From Planctomycetaceae bacterium (GTDB lineage: Bacteria; Planctomycetota; Planctomycetia; Pirellulales; Pirellulaceae), in NCBI GenBank assembly GCA_016794985.1, contig JAEUIQ010000019.1:102387-166386 (forward strand): 64,000 nt of DNA, in the 5' to 3' direction. The notes below the pieces were generated by a model, which saw nothing but the letters and a program-made list of their open reading frames with translations, made no database searches and had not been told where the DNA came from. Every line of letters begins with the position of its first letter. Position 1 is the stretch's first letter. Positions 53,864-62,913 of this stretch are shown one piece after another. A program made the position numbers and the translations under genes.

Positions 53864-55084
53864 GTGCCACCCTTACCCATCCTTGAAGTAGATCGCATCT
53901 CCAAGATCTATTGCCGACACCTCCAGCGGTCGCTGCGATATGGGGTGCAGGATTTGTTGTATCAAGCCATCGGTCGGCAGCGTGAAACCAAGCTGCGACC
54001 GGGCGAATTCTTTGCCCTAAAACACATTTCTTTCAAATTGCAAAGAGGCGAATGCCTGGCCCTCCTTGGCGCAAATGGCGCAGGGAAAAGCACGCTCCTC
54101 AAAATGATCAATGGACTATTGCGTCCGGATCGAGGTGCTATCCGTCGACGCGGACGCTTGGGGGCGATGATCGAATTGGGTGCGGGGTTCAATCCGCTTT
54201 TATCCGGTCGCGAAAACACTTTCGTCAATGGAGCTCTATTGGGGCTTTCTCGCGCCGAAATTCAACAACAATTCAACGCGATTGTCGAGTTCGCTGAGTT
54301 AGGAAATGTGATTGACGATCCAGTGCGAACCTACTCGACTGGGATGCGAATGCGATTGGGATTCGCGATCGCCACCCATACCCGACCGGATTTGTTGTTA
54401 ATCGATGAAGTCTTCGCCGTGGGCGATGTCCGCTTTCGCATGAAGTGCTTCGAAAAAATCATGCAATTGCGAGATTCCGGCGTTTCCCTAATTGTGGTTG
54501 CGCATGCAATCAATCAACTTCAGCGGATCTCGAACCGTGCCTTGGTACTAGACCAACATCAGGCGATTTACGACGGACCGTTTGACGCCGGTGCTCGACT
54601 CTACGAACAAGCCTTGTTGACTGTCGTGTCCGAGAAAAACGACTCAGCTCCCTTTCATGATGCCAGGATCGCGGACGTCCGTGTGGTGGGTTCACCACCG
54701 CAAGGAGATGGATGGAAAACCGGAGATTCACTAGAGGCGGAGATTGAAATTCACTGCCAAACGCCGCTGGACAATGCTTGTGTTCGACTATTTGTTCGTT
54801 CACCCGCTTTAGGAATCTTAGGTGGGTTCGCCAATCATGCGACGGGTTTCCGATGCGATCTCAGGGCTCCGATAACGAAATTTCGCGTAACTATCGAATC
54901 GTTACCATTGCTAATGGGTGCTTATTCACTTGGCGCCACGCTCTACGGCCCCGGCCCATGGGACTTTTGCGATCGCTTGGAATCCGGCCCCAGTTTCGAA
55001 ATCGTCGGCCCACCAACCGAACCCAACGGCTTCGGAATCGATGGCGCGATCCTGTTTCAAAATCGGTGGGAGTCAATCCAATAG
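53864..55084 (+). CDS. Polysaccharide-export ABC ATPase, Wzt type
   Basis: A 406-residue protein. Walker A GANGAGKS is at about 69-76, followed by LGAGFNPLLSGRENTFVNG, signature YSTGMRMRLG and Walker B LLLIDEV, as in exporters of O-antigen and teichoic acid. A C-terminal Wzt-like beta-sandwich of about 140 residues (from about 270) normally binds the glycan. The start is uncertain: GTG at 53864 is chosen because the region before it lies on the ribosomal terminator and has no homology. No Wzm permease is adjacent. Confidence 0.85.
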   Translation: MPPLPILEVDRISKIYCRHLQRSLRYGVQDLLYQAIGRQRETKLRPGEFFALKHISFKLQRGECLALLGANGAGKSTLLKMINGLLRPDRGAIRRRGRLGAMIELGAGFNPLLSGRENTFVNGALLGLSRAEIQQQFNAIVEFAELGNVIDDPVRTYSTGMRMRLGFAIATHTRPDLLLIDEVFAVGDVRFRMKCFEKIMQLRDSGVSLIVVAHAINQLQRISNRALVLDQHQAIYDGPFDAGARLYEQALLTVVSEKNDSAPFHDARIADVRVVGSPPQGDGWKTGDSLEAEIEIHCQTPLDNACVRLFVRSPALGILGGFANHATGFRCDLRAPITKFRVTIESLPLLMGAYSLGATLYGPGPWDFCDRLESGPSFEIVGPPTEPNGFGIDGAILFQNRWESIQ

Positions 55085-55120
55085 ATCAGTTCTTGGTTCG
55101 CGCCACTTCGTTCCAGAGGC

Positions 55121-55251
55121 GAACTAAGAACTAAGAACTAAGAACTAAGAACTAAGAACTAAGAACTAAGAACTAAGAACTAAGAACTAAGAACTAAGAA
55201 CTAAGAACTAAGAACTAAGAACTAAGAACCAAGAACTAAGAACTAAGAACC
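55121..55251. repeat. GAACTAA heptanucleotide microsatellite
   Basis: 131 bp of a 7-bp unit GAACTAA, about 18.7 copies, with two GAACCAA variants near the end. It starts 36 bp after the ABC gene stop and ends 7 bp before the OsmC start, so it occupies the OsmC 5' leader. Confidence 0.97.
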
Positions 55252-55258
55252 ACACAAA

Positions 55259-55648
55259 ATGATCCAAGCGAGAATTGGCCCCGACAGTTACAAAACTTCC
55301 TACACCAATGAACGCGGCCAAGGCACGGCCGATTTGCCTGTTGCCAAAGGAGGAGCCGGTTCAGGATTCGGACCACACGAACTCGTGGAATCCGCGTTGG
55401 CGACATGCATTGTCATGACCGCTCGGATGATCGCGGTCGAGAAAGACTGGAAGCTCGATCAAGCCGAATGTGATGTCCGCTTGGAACGACACGCCGCCGA
55501 CCAAATCACTCTTCATTACGACTTGCGTTTAACAGGCCCAACCGAAGAACAGATTCGCATGATTGAGAGATTGGTCGATAACTGCCCAGTCGCAAAAACG
55601 TTACGGGGCACGATTTCCATTCAAGCGGTACCAAACGAACTTTGCTGA
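55259..55648 (+). CDS. OsmC/Ohr-family protein
   Basis: A 129-residue OsmC-like peroxidase candidate. Cys50 (ELVESALATCIVMTARMI) and Cys109 (VDNCPVAKTL) occupy the positions of the two redox cysteines, and GFGPHELV is the conserved dimer helix start. It would reduce organic hydroperoxides using a thiol reductant. The ATG at 55259 begins right after the heptamer array, which leaves the array where the ribosome site should be. Confidence 0.85.
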   Translation: MIQARIGPDSYKTSYTNERGQGTADLPVAKGGAGSGFGPHELVESALATCIVMTARMIAVEKDWKLDQAECDVRLERHAADQITLHYDLRLTGPTEEQIRMIERLVDNCPVAKTLRGTISIQAVPNELC

Positions 55649-55678
55649 TCTGCGTGATTTCTCGTAAGTTGGTTGTGG

Positions 55679-56662
55679 CTATTCGGTGTTCGTCTTCAAT
55701 AGATACAACAACACGCCCGTTTCTTCACGTGGATTCCCCTTCGAATGCAAGAACAAAGTCAGGACCAACTTTTGCTGGTTATCCTTGTCGCAAATCCACG
55801 AAGCGTGCGGATTGGAAAATGCTGTTGAGCCGCCTGGAGTTCGAATCGACAACACTTGAATCAGGCGTCCGTGTAAATCACATAATCCAATTCGCCACGA
55901 CCCCCAGTCGCCTTTGGTTCGCTGAACCTCTTGCAAGTAATAGCTCTCGTCGCCCCAAGTAAACTTTTCTCGGTCGCCCAAGTTGCCGAGCCAGCCTTGA
56001 TCTCGAAGTTCCGAATTCAAACCGGTTGCGGATTCAGCGTTCCAAGATTCGAAATTTCTTAGAGTCCCCGACGCTAGTTGATCGACGTCGCCATTCCAAT
56101 AGTAATGGAACCGCACACGAATCTCCGACGACTCGATCCCGGCCTCACCGATCTGCACCGACTCGAAACTTGGCGTCCCCTCTGCCGTCGGTGCCAGTGA
56201 CCGAGGAATATCGAATTGGCGTTGGAACTTTGCAACCAGTAAATCGCTCAGACTTGCATAGTACCGAAGTCGAATCCACACTGAATTGGGTTCATCATGT
56301 TCGTACGCCAACACGTAGCCTCCGTTGTCACAAGCATGAATCGTCGGCTGCGATGCCCGTGAGTCCAACTCGACCAAATGCGTCCAATTCACCAAGTCTG
56401 TTGAACGGGCCAGATGAGTCACCAAGATTCGCTGCTGAAAGTTATGGTACACACCGTAATAGACTCCCGGTTCCCGATCGAATCCTGGCTGAAACACTTT
56501 CAAGCAGTCCATCCCGCCACCGCGATTGTCCTTCAGCTTGAATACATACAGTTCGGCATCTTCAACCGACTCGATTTGCCTAACTAAAGCCTGAGTGTCA
56601 TCGCCGAATTGGTCCGTAGGCGAAACCAGTAACACCAAAACCCATAGCAACTGAAACAGCAT
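55679..56662 (-). CDS. Secreted beta-propeller-like protein
   Basis: A 327-residue exported protein. The signal peptide (LLWVLVLLVSPTDQFG) is followed by repeated strands with VYYGVYHNFQQRILVTHLARSTDLVNW and PTIHACDNGGYVLAYE, which resemble the five-bladed propeller of GH43/GH32-like glycosidases. A catalytic acid triad is not obvious. It ends 28 bp after the next gene's stop and may belong to a common transcript with the sulfatase. Confidence 0.7.
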   Translation of the reverse strand: MLFQLLWVLVLLVSPTDQFGDDTQALVRQIESVEDAELYVFKLKDNRGGGMDCLKVFQPGFDREPGVYYGVYHNFQQRILVTHLARSTDLVNWTHLVELDSRASQPTIHACDNGGYVLAYEHDEPNSVWIRLRYYASLSDLLVAKFQRQFDIPRSLAPTAEGTPSFESVQIGEAGIESSEIRVRFHYYWNGDVDQLASGTLRNFESWNAESATGLNSELRDQGWLGNLGDREKFTWGDESYYLQEVQRTKGDWGSWRIGLCDLHGRLIQVLSIRTPGGSTAFSNPHASWICDKDNQQKLVLTLFLHSKGNPREETGVLLYLLKTNTE

Positions 56663-56689
56663 CGTCTCTCTATATTTCGTTGGGAGTTA

Positions 56690-58309
56690 TCATTGAGCAC
56701 TAGGTCGCGAACCTTCGCCGGTCTTGATCGCTGCGAGTCGTTCTCGCATTCGCTTTACAACTTCCGGATTTTGTTCGGCAAGATTGTGCCGTTCGCCAGG
56801 ATCGGCCTGCAAATCGAACAACTGAATTTCAGGGACGGCAGTACTACGCAACGTTTCTTCCACGACCAAATTGTAAGCCTGTTTGTTCGGCGATAAGATC
56901 AGTTTCCAATCCCGACCATTCTCGCGGACACGTAGCCCCAATTGATTGCCGTTGTTGTTCTGTTGCAACACATGGTCTCGACCTTTCGCTCCGGACTTGT
57001 TCAATAACGCGTCCAACACGTTGAAGCTATCCCCGCAGGCTCCGGCCGGCAATGTTTGACCGGCCAATGCTGCGAAGCTATGTGCCAAGTCAATCGTGCC
57101 CACGATCTCATCCGAAACGGCCGGTTCGACTTGCCCCGGCCACGAGGTCAAAAAAGGAGTCCGCGTTCCGCCTTCAAACACCGAGTACTTTCCGCCACGG
57201 AACGGCCCAGCCGCTCGATGCGACCCCAACCGTTCCAGGGCCAAGTCTTGATAGCCGTCATCCATCACCGGGCCATTGTCGCTACAAAACACAATCAGAG
57301 TATGGTCGCGCAGTTTCAATCGCTCCAAAGTCGCAACGATCTCGCCCACACACCAATCGAGCTGCAATATACAGTCTCCTCGGTAGCCCAGTTTTGATTT
57401 TCCAGCGAATCGCTCGTGCGGGACGCGGGGTACATGAATGTCATGTGAAGCAAAGAACAAAAAGAATGGTCGATCTCGATTCGTTTCGATGAACTGAACC
57501 GACCTCTCGACCCACTTGTCCGCCAAGTCTTCATCTCGGAACCTAGCGTCATGCCCACCGGTGTAAAACCCAATTCGACTGATTCCGTTGTGGATGGTTT
57601 GATCGTGTCCGTGGGACCAATTCATCCTCAGTGATTCACGATTCATCAAACCGGTCGGATGATCCGCTGACGGTCGTTTGTCGCCAACCCACAATGGATC
57701 ATTGGGATCAAGATTGGCGACTCGATGATCATCCACATAGACTTGGGGAACTCGGTCGTTCGTCGTTGGCAATAAGAAACACGAATGAAAACCAATCTCC
57801 AGCGGTCCTGGCTTGAGCGCACCGTTCCAATTTGGCCCGGTACCCTTTTCTCCCAAGCCCAAATGCCATTTTCCAATCACAGCGGTTTGATAACCCGCGT
57901 CCCGCAACAGCGAAGCAATCGTCACCGAACCCGGCTGAATAATCGCCGGTGCATTGGGCGGTGCCACGCCCGTGCCAGGTGTTCGGAATGCGTAGTTTCC
58001 GGTTATGAACGAATACCTAGTTGGAGTACATGTTGATGAAGAACAATACCCACTGGTAAAACGAACACCCGACGCCGCCAGACTGTCGATGTGCGGTGTC
58101 TGGATCTCGGTCGCGCCGTAACAAGACAGATCGCCATAACCTAAATCATCCGCCATGATCACAACGATGTTCGGTGTTGCTTCCTGAGGGTAAGCCGGAC
58201 CTTTGGGCGCTGACTGCTGAGCATCTGCGAACAAAACAACGATGCTGGCGGCAAGTACCAACGTTGCTGCTCGGATCACGACCGGTCGCAAGAAATCGAA
58301 CTCACGCAT
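56690..58309 (-). CDS. Secreted arylsulfatase-type sulfatase
   Basis: A 539-residue type I sulfatase. The signal peptide covers residues 1-31. DDLGYGD at 54-60 supplies calcium ligands, and CTPTR at 94-98 carries Cys94, which a formylglycine-generating enzyme converts to the catalytic aldehyde. HDIHVPRVPHERF and FCSDNGPVMDDG supply further metal and substrate residues. It hydrolyses sulfate esters of marine polysaccharides or related compounds; the actual substrate is not visible. The ATG at 58309 is taken for its signal peptide. Confidence 0.95.
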   Translation of the reverse strand: MREFDFLRPVVIRAATLVLAASIVVLFADAQQSAPKGPAYPQEATPNIVVIMADDLGYGDLSCYGATEIQTPHIDSLAASGVRFTSGYCSSSTCTPTRYSFITGNYAFRTPGTGVAPPNAPAIIQPGSVTIASLLRDAGYQTAVIGKWHLGLGEKGTGPNWNGALKPGPLEIGFHSCFLLPTTNDRVPQVYVDDHRVANLDPNDPLWVGDKRPSADHPTGLMNRESLRMNWSHGHDQTIHNGISRIGFYTGGHDARFRDEDLADKWVERSVQFIETNRDRPFFLFFASHDIHVPRVPHERFAGKSKLGYRGDCILQLDWCVGEIVATLERLKLRDHTLIVFCSDNGPVMDDGYQDLALERLGSHRAAGPFRGGKYSVFEGGTRTPFLTSWPGQVEPAVSDEIVGTIDLAHSFAALAGQTLPAGACGDSFNVLDALLNKSGAKGRDHVLQQNNNGNQLGLRVRENGRDWKLILSPNKQAYNLVVEETLRSTAVPEIQLFDLQADPGERHNLAEQNPEVVKRMRERLAAIKTGEGSRPSAQ

Positions 58310-58391
58310 CGGCAACACACCTTCTTCTTGAAAACAGACTATTTCCGAACACAACCAAGGGATAGAATATCGGTTTGGAGGTTCGCATACC

Positions 58392-59405
58392 ATGCCGATA
58401 CACGATTGGACGCGAGTGAGTTCCGGAACTTGGCACGCATTTCACTTGGCTTGGATTGCAGAAATCCAGAACGCACTCAATGGTGGCTGCCTTCCACCCG
58501 ACTACTATGCCCTGGCCGAACAAATTATCGGTCCGTTTGGTCCCGATGTGCTCACGCTGCAAGAAACCCCGCACAACGACTGGACTGCCACGCATTCCGA
58601 CGGCGGGATTGCGCTGGAGACCTCCCCGCCGTAGACTCGTTGGATCGTCGAGAGCGACAAAGACGATTGTATCCCGAAGCGACGAACGATTTCGATTCGC
58701 CATTCCAGCAATGATCGAATCGTGGCCCGGCTAGAACTGGTCTCGCCCGCCAACAAAGCTTCAGAACATGCGGTAAAAACCTTTGTTGAAAAAGCGATCG
58801 AAACCTTGTCTCGCGGTTATCATCTGATGATCATCGATTTGTTTCCACCCGCATGTCGTGACCTCAACGGACAGCACGGAGAAATTTGGAAGGTCTTGGA
58901 CGAAGACACCTTTCGCTTGAGCCCCGCTGAACCCTTGGTGCAAGCCAGCTATTCGGCCGGTCACAAGAAAGTGGCCTATATCGAACCAGCCGCTGTCGGC
59001 AAACAACTAATCGACATGCCATTGTTCTTAACCGCCGACCGCTACGTCCCGGTTCCACTACAAGCAACCTACGACCGCGCCTACCAAGGACTCCCCAAAC
59101 GCTGGCAAAGGGTGCTCGAAGAGAGTCAAATGCAGTCCCAGGAAAAACCACATGCCGACAACCGCACCACAACCATGGGTCGTAAGTCAAGCAAACGCTT
59201 TGCAATATGCCGTCTTGCGTGGTCAGCTCGCCACTTGGCACACCCTTGCTTTCTAGAGTACGAATCACAAGTTTCCACAATTCGAACGGGTGATCTACGA
59301 ATCATCAATAATACCGCCCGTTCGAATCTTAGCGAATGCGGATTCTACTCAGCCACCTTGAAAACGTGCGTCACACCACGCAGAAACAGTGCTCCGTTGG
59401 CATAA
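58392..59405 (+). pseudogene. DUF4058 gene interrupted by an in-frame amber codon
   Basis: The start MPIHDWTRVSSGTWHAFHLA and the segment LEQ-like LALAEQIIGPFGP are standard DUF4058. The frame stops at TAG 58632-58634 after 80 codons. The same frame continues without a shift through WIVESDKDDCIPKRRTISIR, ARLELVSPANKA, LMIIDLFPPACRDLNGQHG and LIDMPLFLTADRYVPVPLQATY, the normal middle and end of the family. A single-base change of the stop would restore about 250 codons. The last about 85 codons (to 59405) have no family resemblance and run 61 bp into the PQQ gene on the other strand, so a second lesion probably removed the native stop. Confidence 0.85.
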
Positions 59406-60571
59406 GCCGGCGAGCCCAACATTTCTTCTCCTAGATCATTTTCTGAGACGATTTCGCCCTCGGCGCCCAAGACATCGACCACTTGCGTCAGCCCAGCGTC
59501 ATTGACAACATACACATGCTTTCCAACCAACAGAGGTGTCGCCCAAGTCTTTGTGCCTTTCAAGCGAACCTGCCAAGTGACTTCCCCTTCTTTCGTCTCG
59601 CCGCAAGTCAGAATGTTACTGGCATGAATTACAAAAATTCGATCGCCGGCAACAATGGGACTGGCCGATCCCGCCGATAACTTTTGTTTGCTCCAAATTT
59701 TTTCCGGAGTCGAAACATTCAAATCCAAATCGATCCGAGTCAACCCAGCCGAGGCTAGGAAGACCGATTTATCACTGACCGCTGGCGACGGTATCAGCGC
59801 ACCCCGCGCGACAAGCATCCACTTGGACTCACCAGTGGTTGGGTCAATCGCCTGGAAATCACTGGCCGAATGAACCAACACAAAACGACGACCATCAACA
59901 TTCACCGGAGTCGGACTGGACCAGGCCGTGGTGCGTGGCAGATCCTTGCGCCACCTGTCTTGCCCAGTAACCGCATCGACGCCCAAGACAAATGAATCCC
60001 CTTGGCAGGCCACCTGAATCACAACCGTTCCATCGATAACGATGGGCGAAGATGCCAGACCACGATCGTCAAAGGCGCCTGGAAAATCCATGCCAAGTGA
60101 CCGGACCCACTGCAAGTTGCCTTGCAAATCCAAGCAGACCAGATCGTTTGTCGAAAACAGTGCAAAGATCGACTTCCCATCACTAGCCGGGGTCGGAGCG
60201 GCCATCGAACTCAGGGGATGACAAAACGCGCGGCCCGTCGAATAAATGGTTCGCGACCACCGCGACTTGCCGGATTGTTCGTCAATCGAGTAGACGTGCA
60301 AGCGATCATTCGCATGCCCGCTGGAACTGGTCGCGATCACTTGACCGCCCACTACAATCACACCATTCACCGCTCGCCCAGGCAACTTCACTTTCCAGGC
60401 CAAGTTCTTTTCGACGGACCACTCGGTTGGTGCTTTGCCCTCAGCGAAAACGTTCCGTCCGTCAGCACCTCGAAACTGCAAGAAGTCCTCGCCAATGATC
60501 GGTTCCGCTCCGCACGACATGCATGCCAATAACAGAACCAAAAAGCGATGTATTGTAAATCTCACGTTCAT
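59345..60571 (-). CDS. PQQ-type beta-propeller protein
   Basis: A 408-residue exported protein with signal peptide (MNVRFTIHRFLVLLLACMSC). It contains BamB-like PQQ repeats: FLQFRGADGRNVFAEGKAPTEW at the start is the planctomycete signature, followed by blades such as VVVIQVACQGDSFVLGVDAVTG and WSSPTPVNVDGRRFVLVHSAS. The start codon overlaps the previous gene's stop in TAATG, so translation is coupled. It likely acts as an envelope scaffold or lectin and not as a dehydrogenase, as no cofactor residues are evident. Confidence 0.88.
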   Translation of the reverse strand: MNVRFTIHRFLVLLLACMSCGAEPIIGEDFLQFRGADGRNVFAEGKAPTEWSVEKNLAWKVKLPGRAVNGVIVVGGQVIATSSSGHANDRLHVYSIDEQSGKSRWSRTIYSTGRAFCHPLSSMAAPTPASDGKSIFALFSTNDLVCLDLQGNLQWVRSLGMDFPGAFDDRGLASSPIVIDGTVVIQVACQGDSFVLGVDAVTGQDRWRKDLPRTTAWSSPTPVNVDGRRFVLVHSASDFQAIDPTTGESKWMLVARGALIPSPAVSDKSVFLASAGLTRIDLDLNVSTPEKIWSKQKLSAGSASPIVAGDRIFVIHASNILTCGETKEGEVTWQVRLKGTKTWATPLLVGKHVYVVNDAGLTQVVDVLGAEGEIVSENDLGEEMLGSPAYANGALFLRGVTHVFKVAE

Positions 60572-61845
60572 TACTCACCCTCCCGGATCGCTGTCCCCGA
60601 CGCATCACAAATTCGCACATTTAAATGCCACACATCGTACCATTCCATTTCTTGCGGTGGTTTGTTTTGACATGACTTGATCAAGATCAAATTCTGACCT
60701 TTCTTAAGTGATACCGGGATTACATATTGATCAAACGAATTTCCGGTATGCCCAATCGGCTGGGATTGAATCAGTTCTCCATTAAGCCAAAGCTTGAAGG
60801 CATTTTGCATTCGCAAGCGAATCTCTGCCGATCGTTCCTGTGAGGAGTTGAAGATCGAAACGCCATAGCCAACCACTTCCTTTTCGTTACCCAGAACTTT
60901 GTTCAAGTCCATTTCGCCGGTGTCACTGACTGCCGAATGCGTTTGCCATTTCAACGATCCGGCACTCCCTTCGTATTCCAGCTCCGGGTTGGGTTTGCCC
61001 TGCGAATCAAAATCACTCAACAAAATCTTTTCGGGCGCAAGTGAATCATGAAAACCGGCTTCCGCGATGTTAGGGAATGGACCCAGCACATGCCAATCAA
61101 CCACATATCCAAAATGTGTTGCCAAATCCGGTTTTTCACCATATTCTGTCTCCAGCATCCGCGCAATTTCGCCGACTTGATCTTCGTCACGCGCTGCCCC
61201 AAATGCGCGGTCCAGAACTTGCTTGCGTTCGACCGAACCCTTTTCAAATGTATTCGCCAAAGCGATCTTCGTCTGGATTGCAGGACGTCGAAACGTCGCA
61301 ATCGGATCAGCAATCAAGGACTCGGCAATCGACTCCATGAGCTTCGGTTCGGCTGACTCGAGCAAATCCCAGGCAATTCGGCGCGAGGCAAACTTGCGAG
61401 TCGTATCTTGGACGACTTGCTCTAGCATATTCACAGGCAGTTCGAATCCTGGTTGTTCGGTCATGCCGTCGATCGCGGTCCGCAACCAGTTAAGTGCCAC
61501 GGGGTTAGCTTCGTCGGCAGCATCTAGAACTTCGCTCAAACGCTCCGTTGGCCACTGCGAGACCGTTTGCCAAGCCGATTGCAACTCCTCGGAACCAGCC
61601 GTCGACCGCTCGGCCTGCAAGATCGTCATCAGAGCCGGATCACGATTCGACAAGGTTGACTGGGTGACAGATTGGCCACCGTCCCATCCCAAGCTTGTAG
61701 ATTCACAAAGAAAAATCCCCGAGATTGCCACAACCAACGAACCTGTCAGTCTTCGCGACCAACCTGGAGCGAGTAACAAACGCCATCGCGTCTTATCTGC
61801 TGCATGAACCATTGAACTTAGACCTTGGTTTGGGTACGAACTCAT
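60571..61845 (-). CDS. Exported protein coupled to TetR and PQQ genes
   Basis: A 424-residue protein, unrecognised as a family. One hydrophobic segment (about residues 34-52) serves as signal or anchor. Residues about 60-225 are helical, HEAT-like. The C-terminal half has VDWHVLGPFPN, found at the start of many planctomycete sandwich domains, and ends with FKLWLNGELIQSQPIG and GQNLILIKSCQ, a carbohydrate-binding-like beta-sandwich. TAATG overlaps at both ends (61845 and 60571) show coupled translation with TetR before it and the PQQ protein after it. Confidence 0.78.
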   Translation of the reverse strand: MSSYPNQGLSSMVHAADKTRWRLLLAPGWSRRLTGSLVVAISGIFLCESTSLGWDGGQSVTQSTLSNRDPALMTILQAERSTAGSEELQSAWQTVSQWPTERLSEVLDAADEANPVALNWLRTAIDGMTEQPGFELPVNMLEQVVQDTTRKFASRRIAWDLLESAEPKLMESIAESLIADPIATFRRPAIQTKIALANTFEKGSVERKQVLDRAFGAARDEDQVGEIARMLETEYGEKPDLATHFGYVVDWHVLGPFPNIAEAGFHDSLAPEKILLSDFDSQGKPNPELEYEGSAGSLKWQTHSAVSDTGEMDLNKVLGNEKEVVGYGVSIFNSSQERSAEIRLRMQNAFKLWLNGELIQSQPIGHTGNSFDQYVIPVSLKKGQNLILIKSCQNKPPQEMEWYDVWHLNVRICDASGTAIREGE

Positions 61846-62510
61846 TATTTACCACTCCTCCGTCCAGTATTGACTGAAATACCAATAAGATAGGCGAGCA
61901 CCATCTTCGGTACTTCCCGTTTCAAGTCGCGATCCGAAACCTTGAACTCCAACGGCGAAGTCTCTTGAAAGACGACTCGGTTTTGGATCAAATTTATGGC
62001 GGCCAATACCGCCACCGCCACTTGCTTTCGCGATGACTTGCGTTTCCGAGCTGGTAGGGCCGCTAACAGCAAATCGATGTCTCGCTCCAACAAACTCGTC
62101 ATCGCTGTATTCACATGGCGGTCTTCGCTCGCAGAGTGTCCATGAGTTCCAATCACCAGTTCCCGCACAATCCCGCGATGCTGGCGATAACTATCAACCA
62201 TGACCGCGATCAACCTATTGACCCGAACCTCTAAATTTGCGTGGGTCAATTCAAGCGTCTTAAACAGTTCATCATGAGTCTGCTCGGTGGCTTGCAAGAA
62301 TTTTTGCTTCAACACTTGGAGCAAAGCTTCTTTGCTGGCGAAGCGCCCATAGACCGTGCCAACACCACACCCAGCAGCTTCCGCAATTTCCCCTAGTGAT
62401 ATATCGCTGAACCACTTGTTTTCGAGCAAACGCCGAGTCGCATTCAAGACCCTATCTTCGGTCCGGCGACTCCGTTCTTGCAACGGGCGACGTACTAGTA
62501 GATTTCCCAT
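61845..62510 (-). CDS. TetR/AcrR-family regulator
   Basis: A 221-residue regulator. The N-terminal helix-turn-helix reads ILNATRRLL-like, then SDISLGEIAEAAGCGVGTVYGRFASKEALL (about residues 36-65), as in TetR repressors; the helical ligand domain follows with no recognisable ligand signature. The ATG at 62510 is chosen because TetR homology begins about 10 residues later. It is the first gene of the operon and probably controls it. Confidence 0.92.
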   Translation of the reverse strand: MGNLLVRRPLQERSRRTEDRVLNATRRLLENKWFSDISLGEIAEAAGCGVGTVYGRFASKEALLQVLKQKFLQATEQTHDELFKTLELTHANLEVRVNRLIAVMVDSYRQHRGIVRELVIGTHGHSASEDRHVNTAMTSLLERDIDLLLAALPARKRKSSRKQVAVAVLAAINLIQNRVVFQETSPLEFKVSDRDLKREVPKMVLAYLIGISVNTGRRSGK

Positions 62511-62913
62511 TGGCAAACGATCCCTCTCTCGCTCCGCACGACGACCAATTCTCAAACTCGAATCGACCCGAACCAGAACCCGAATTCTAATTCTAATTTT
62601 GCGGTCATTGAAGGTGGTTTGTCAAGGGACCGCTTTTTTGGCAATAAAAGTGCCTAAATGAATTTGGCGGCTGGTCCTAATTAAGTTCAATCGCGGCTCC
62701 ATTACCGCAGGATCAGGCCTTCGAACCGCTCCCAATTGATGGTGTTCTACCTTAGATTATTAGTGGCCCAACACCACTTGGGTCTGGTTGGATTGTGGCC
62801 GCCGCCCCACCAAGCCACCCCGCAAATTGACCAAACTAATCTCGCGGGTGAATTGGTTTGTCAGCCAGCCATCGTTCGCTGCGCGTGGGTTGCCGAATTC
62901 CTTTTGATTGGAA
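62511..62913. promoter_or_regulatory. Divergent region, TetR operon / esterase
   Basis: 403 bp without a gene. An imperfect AATTCTAATTCTAATTTT run at about 62583-62600 is AT-rich and could be part of the TetR promoter or operator. No clear dyad was seen. Confidence 0.45.
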
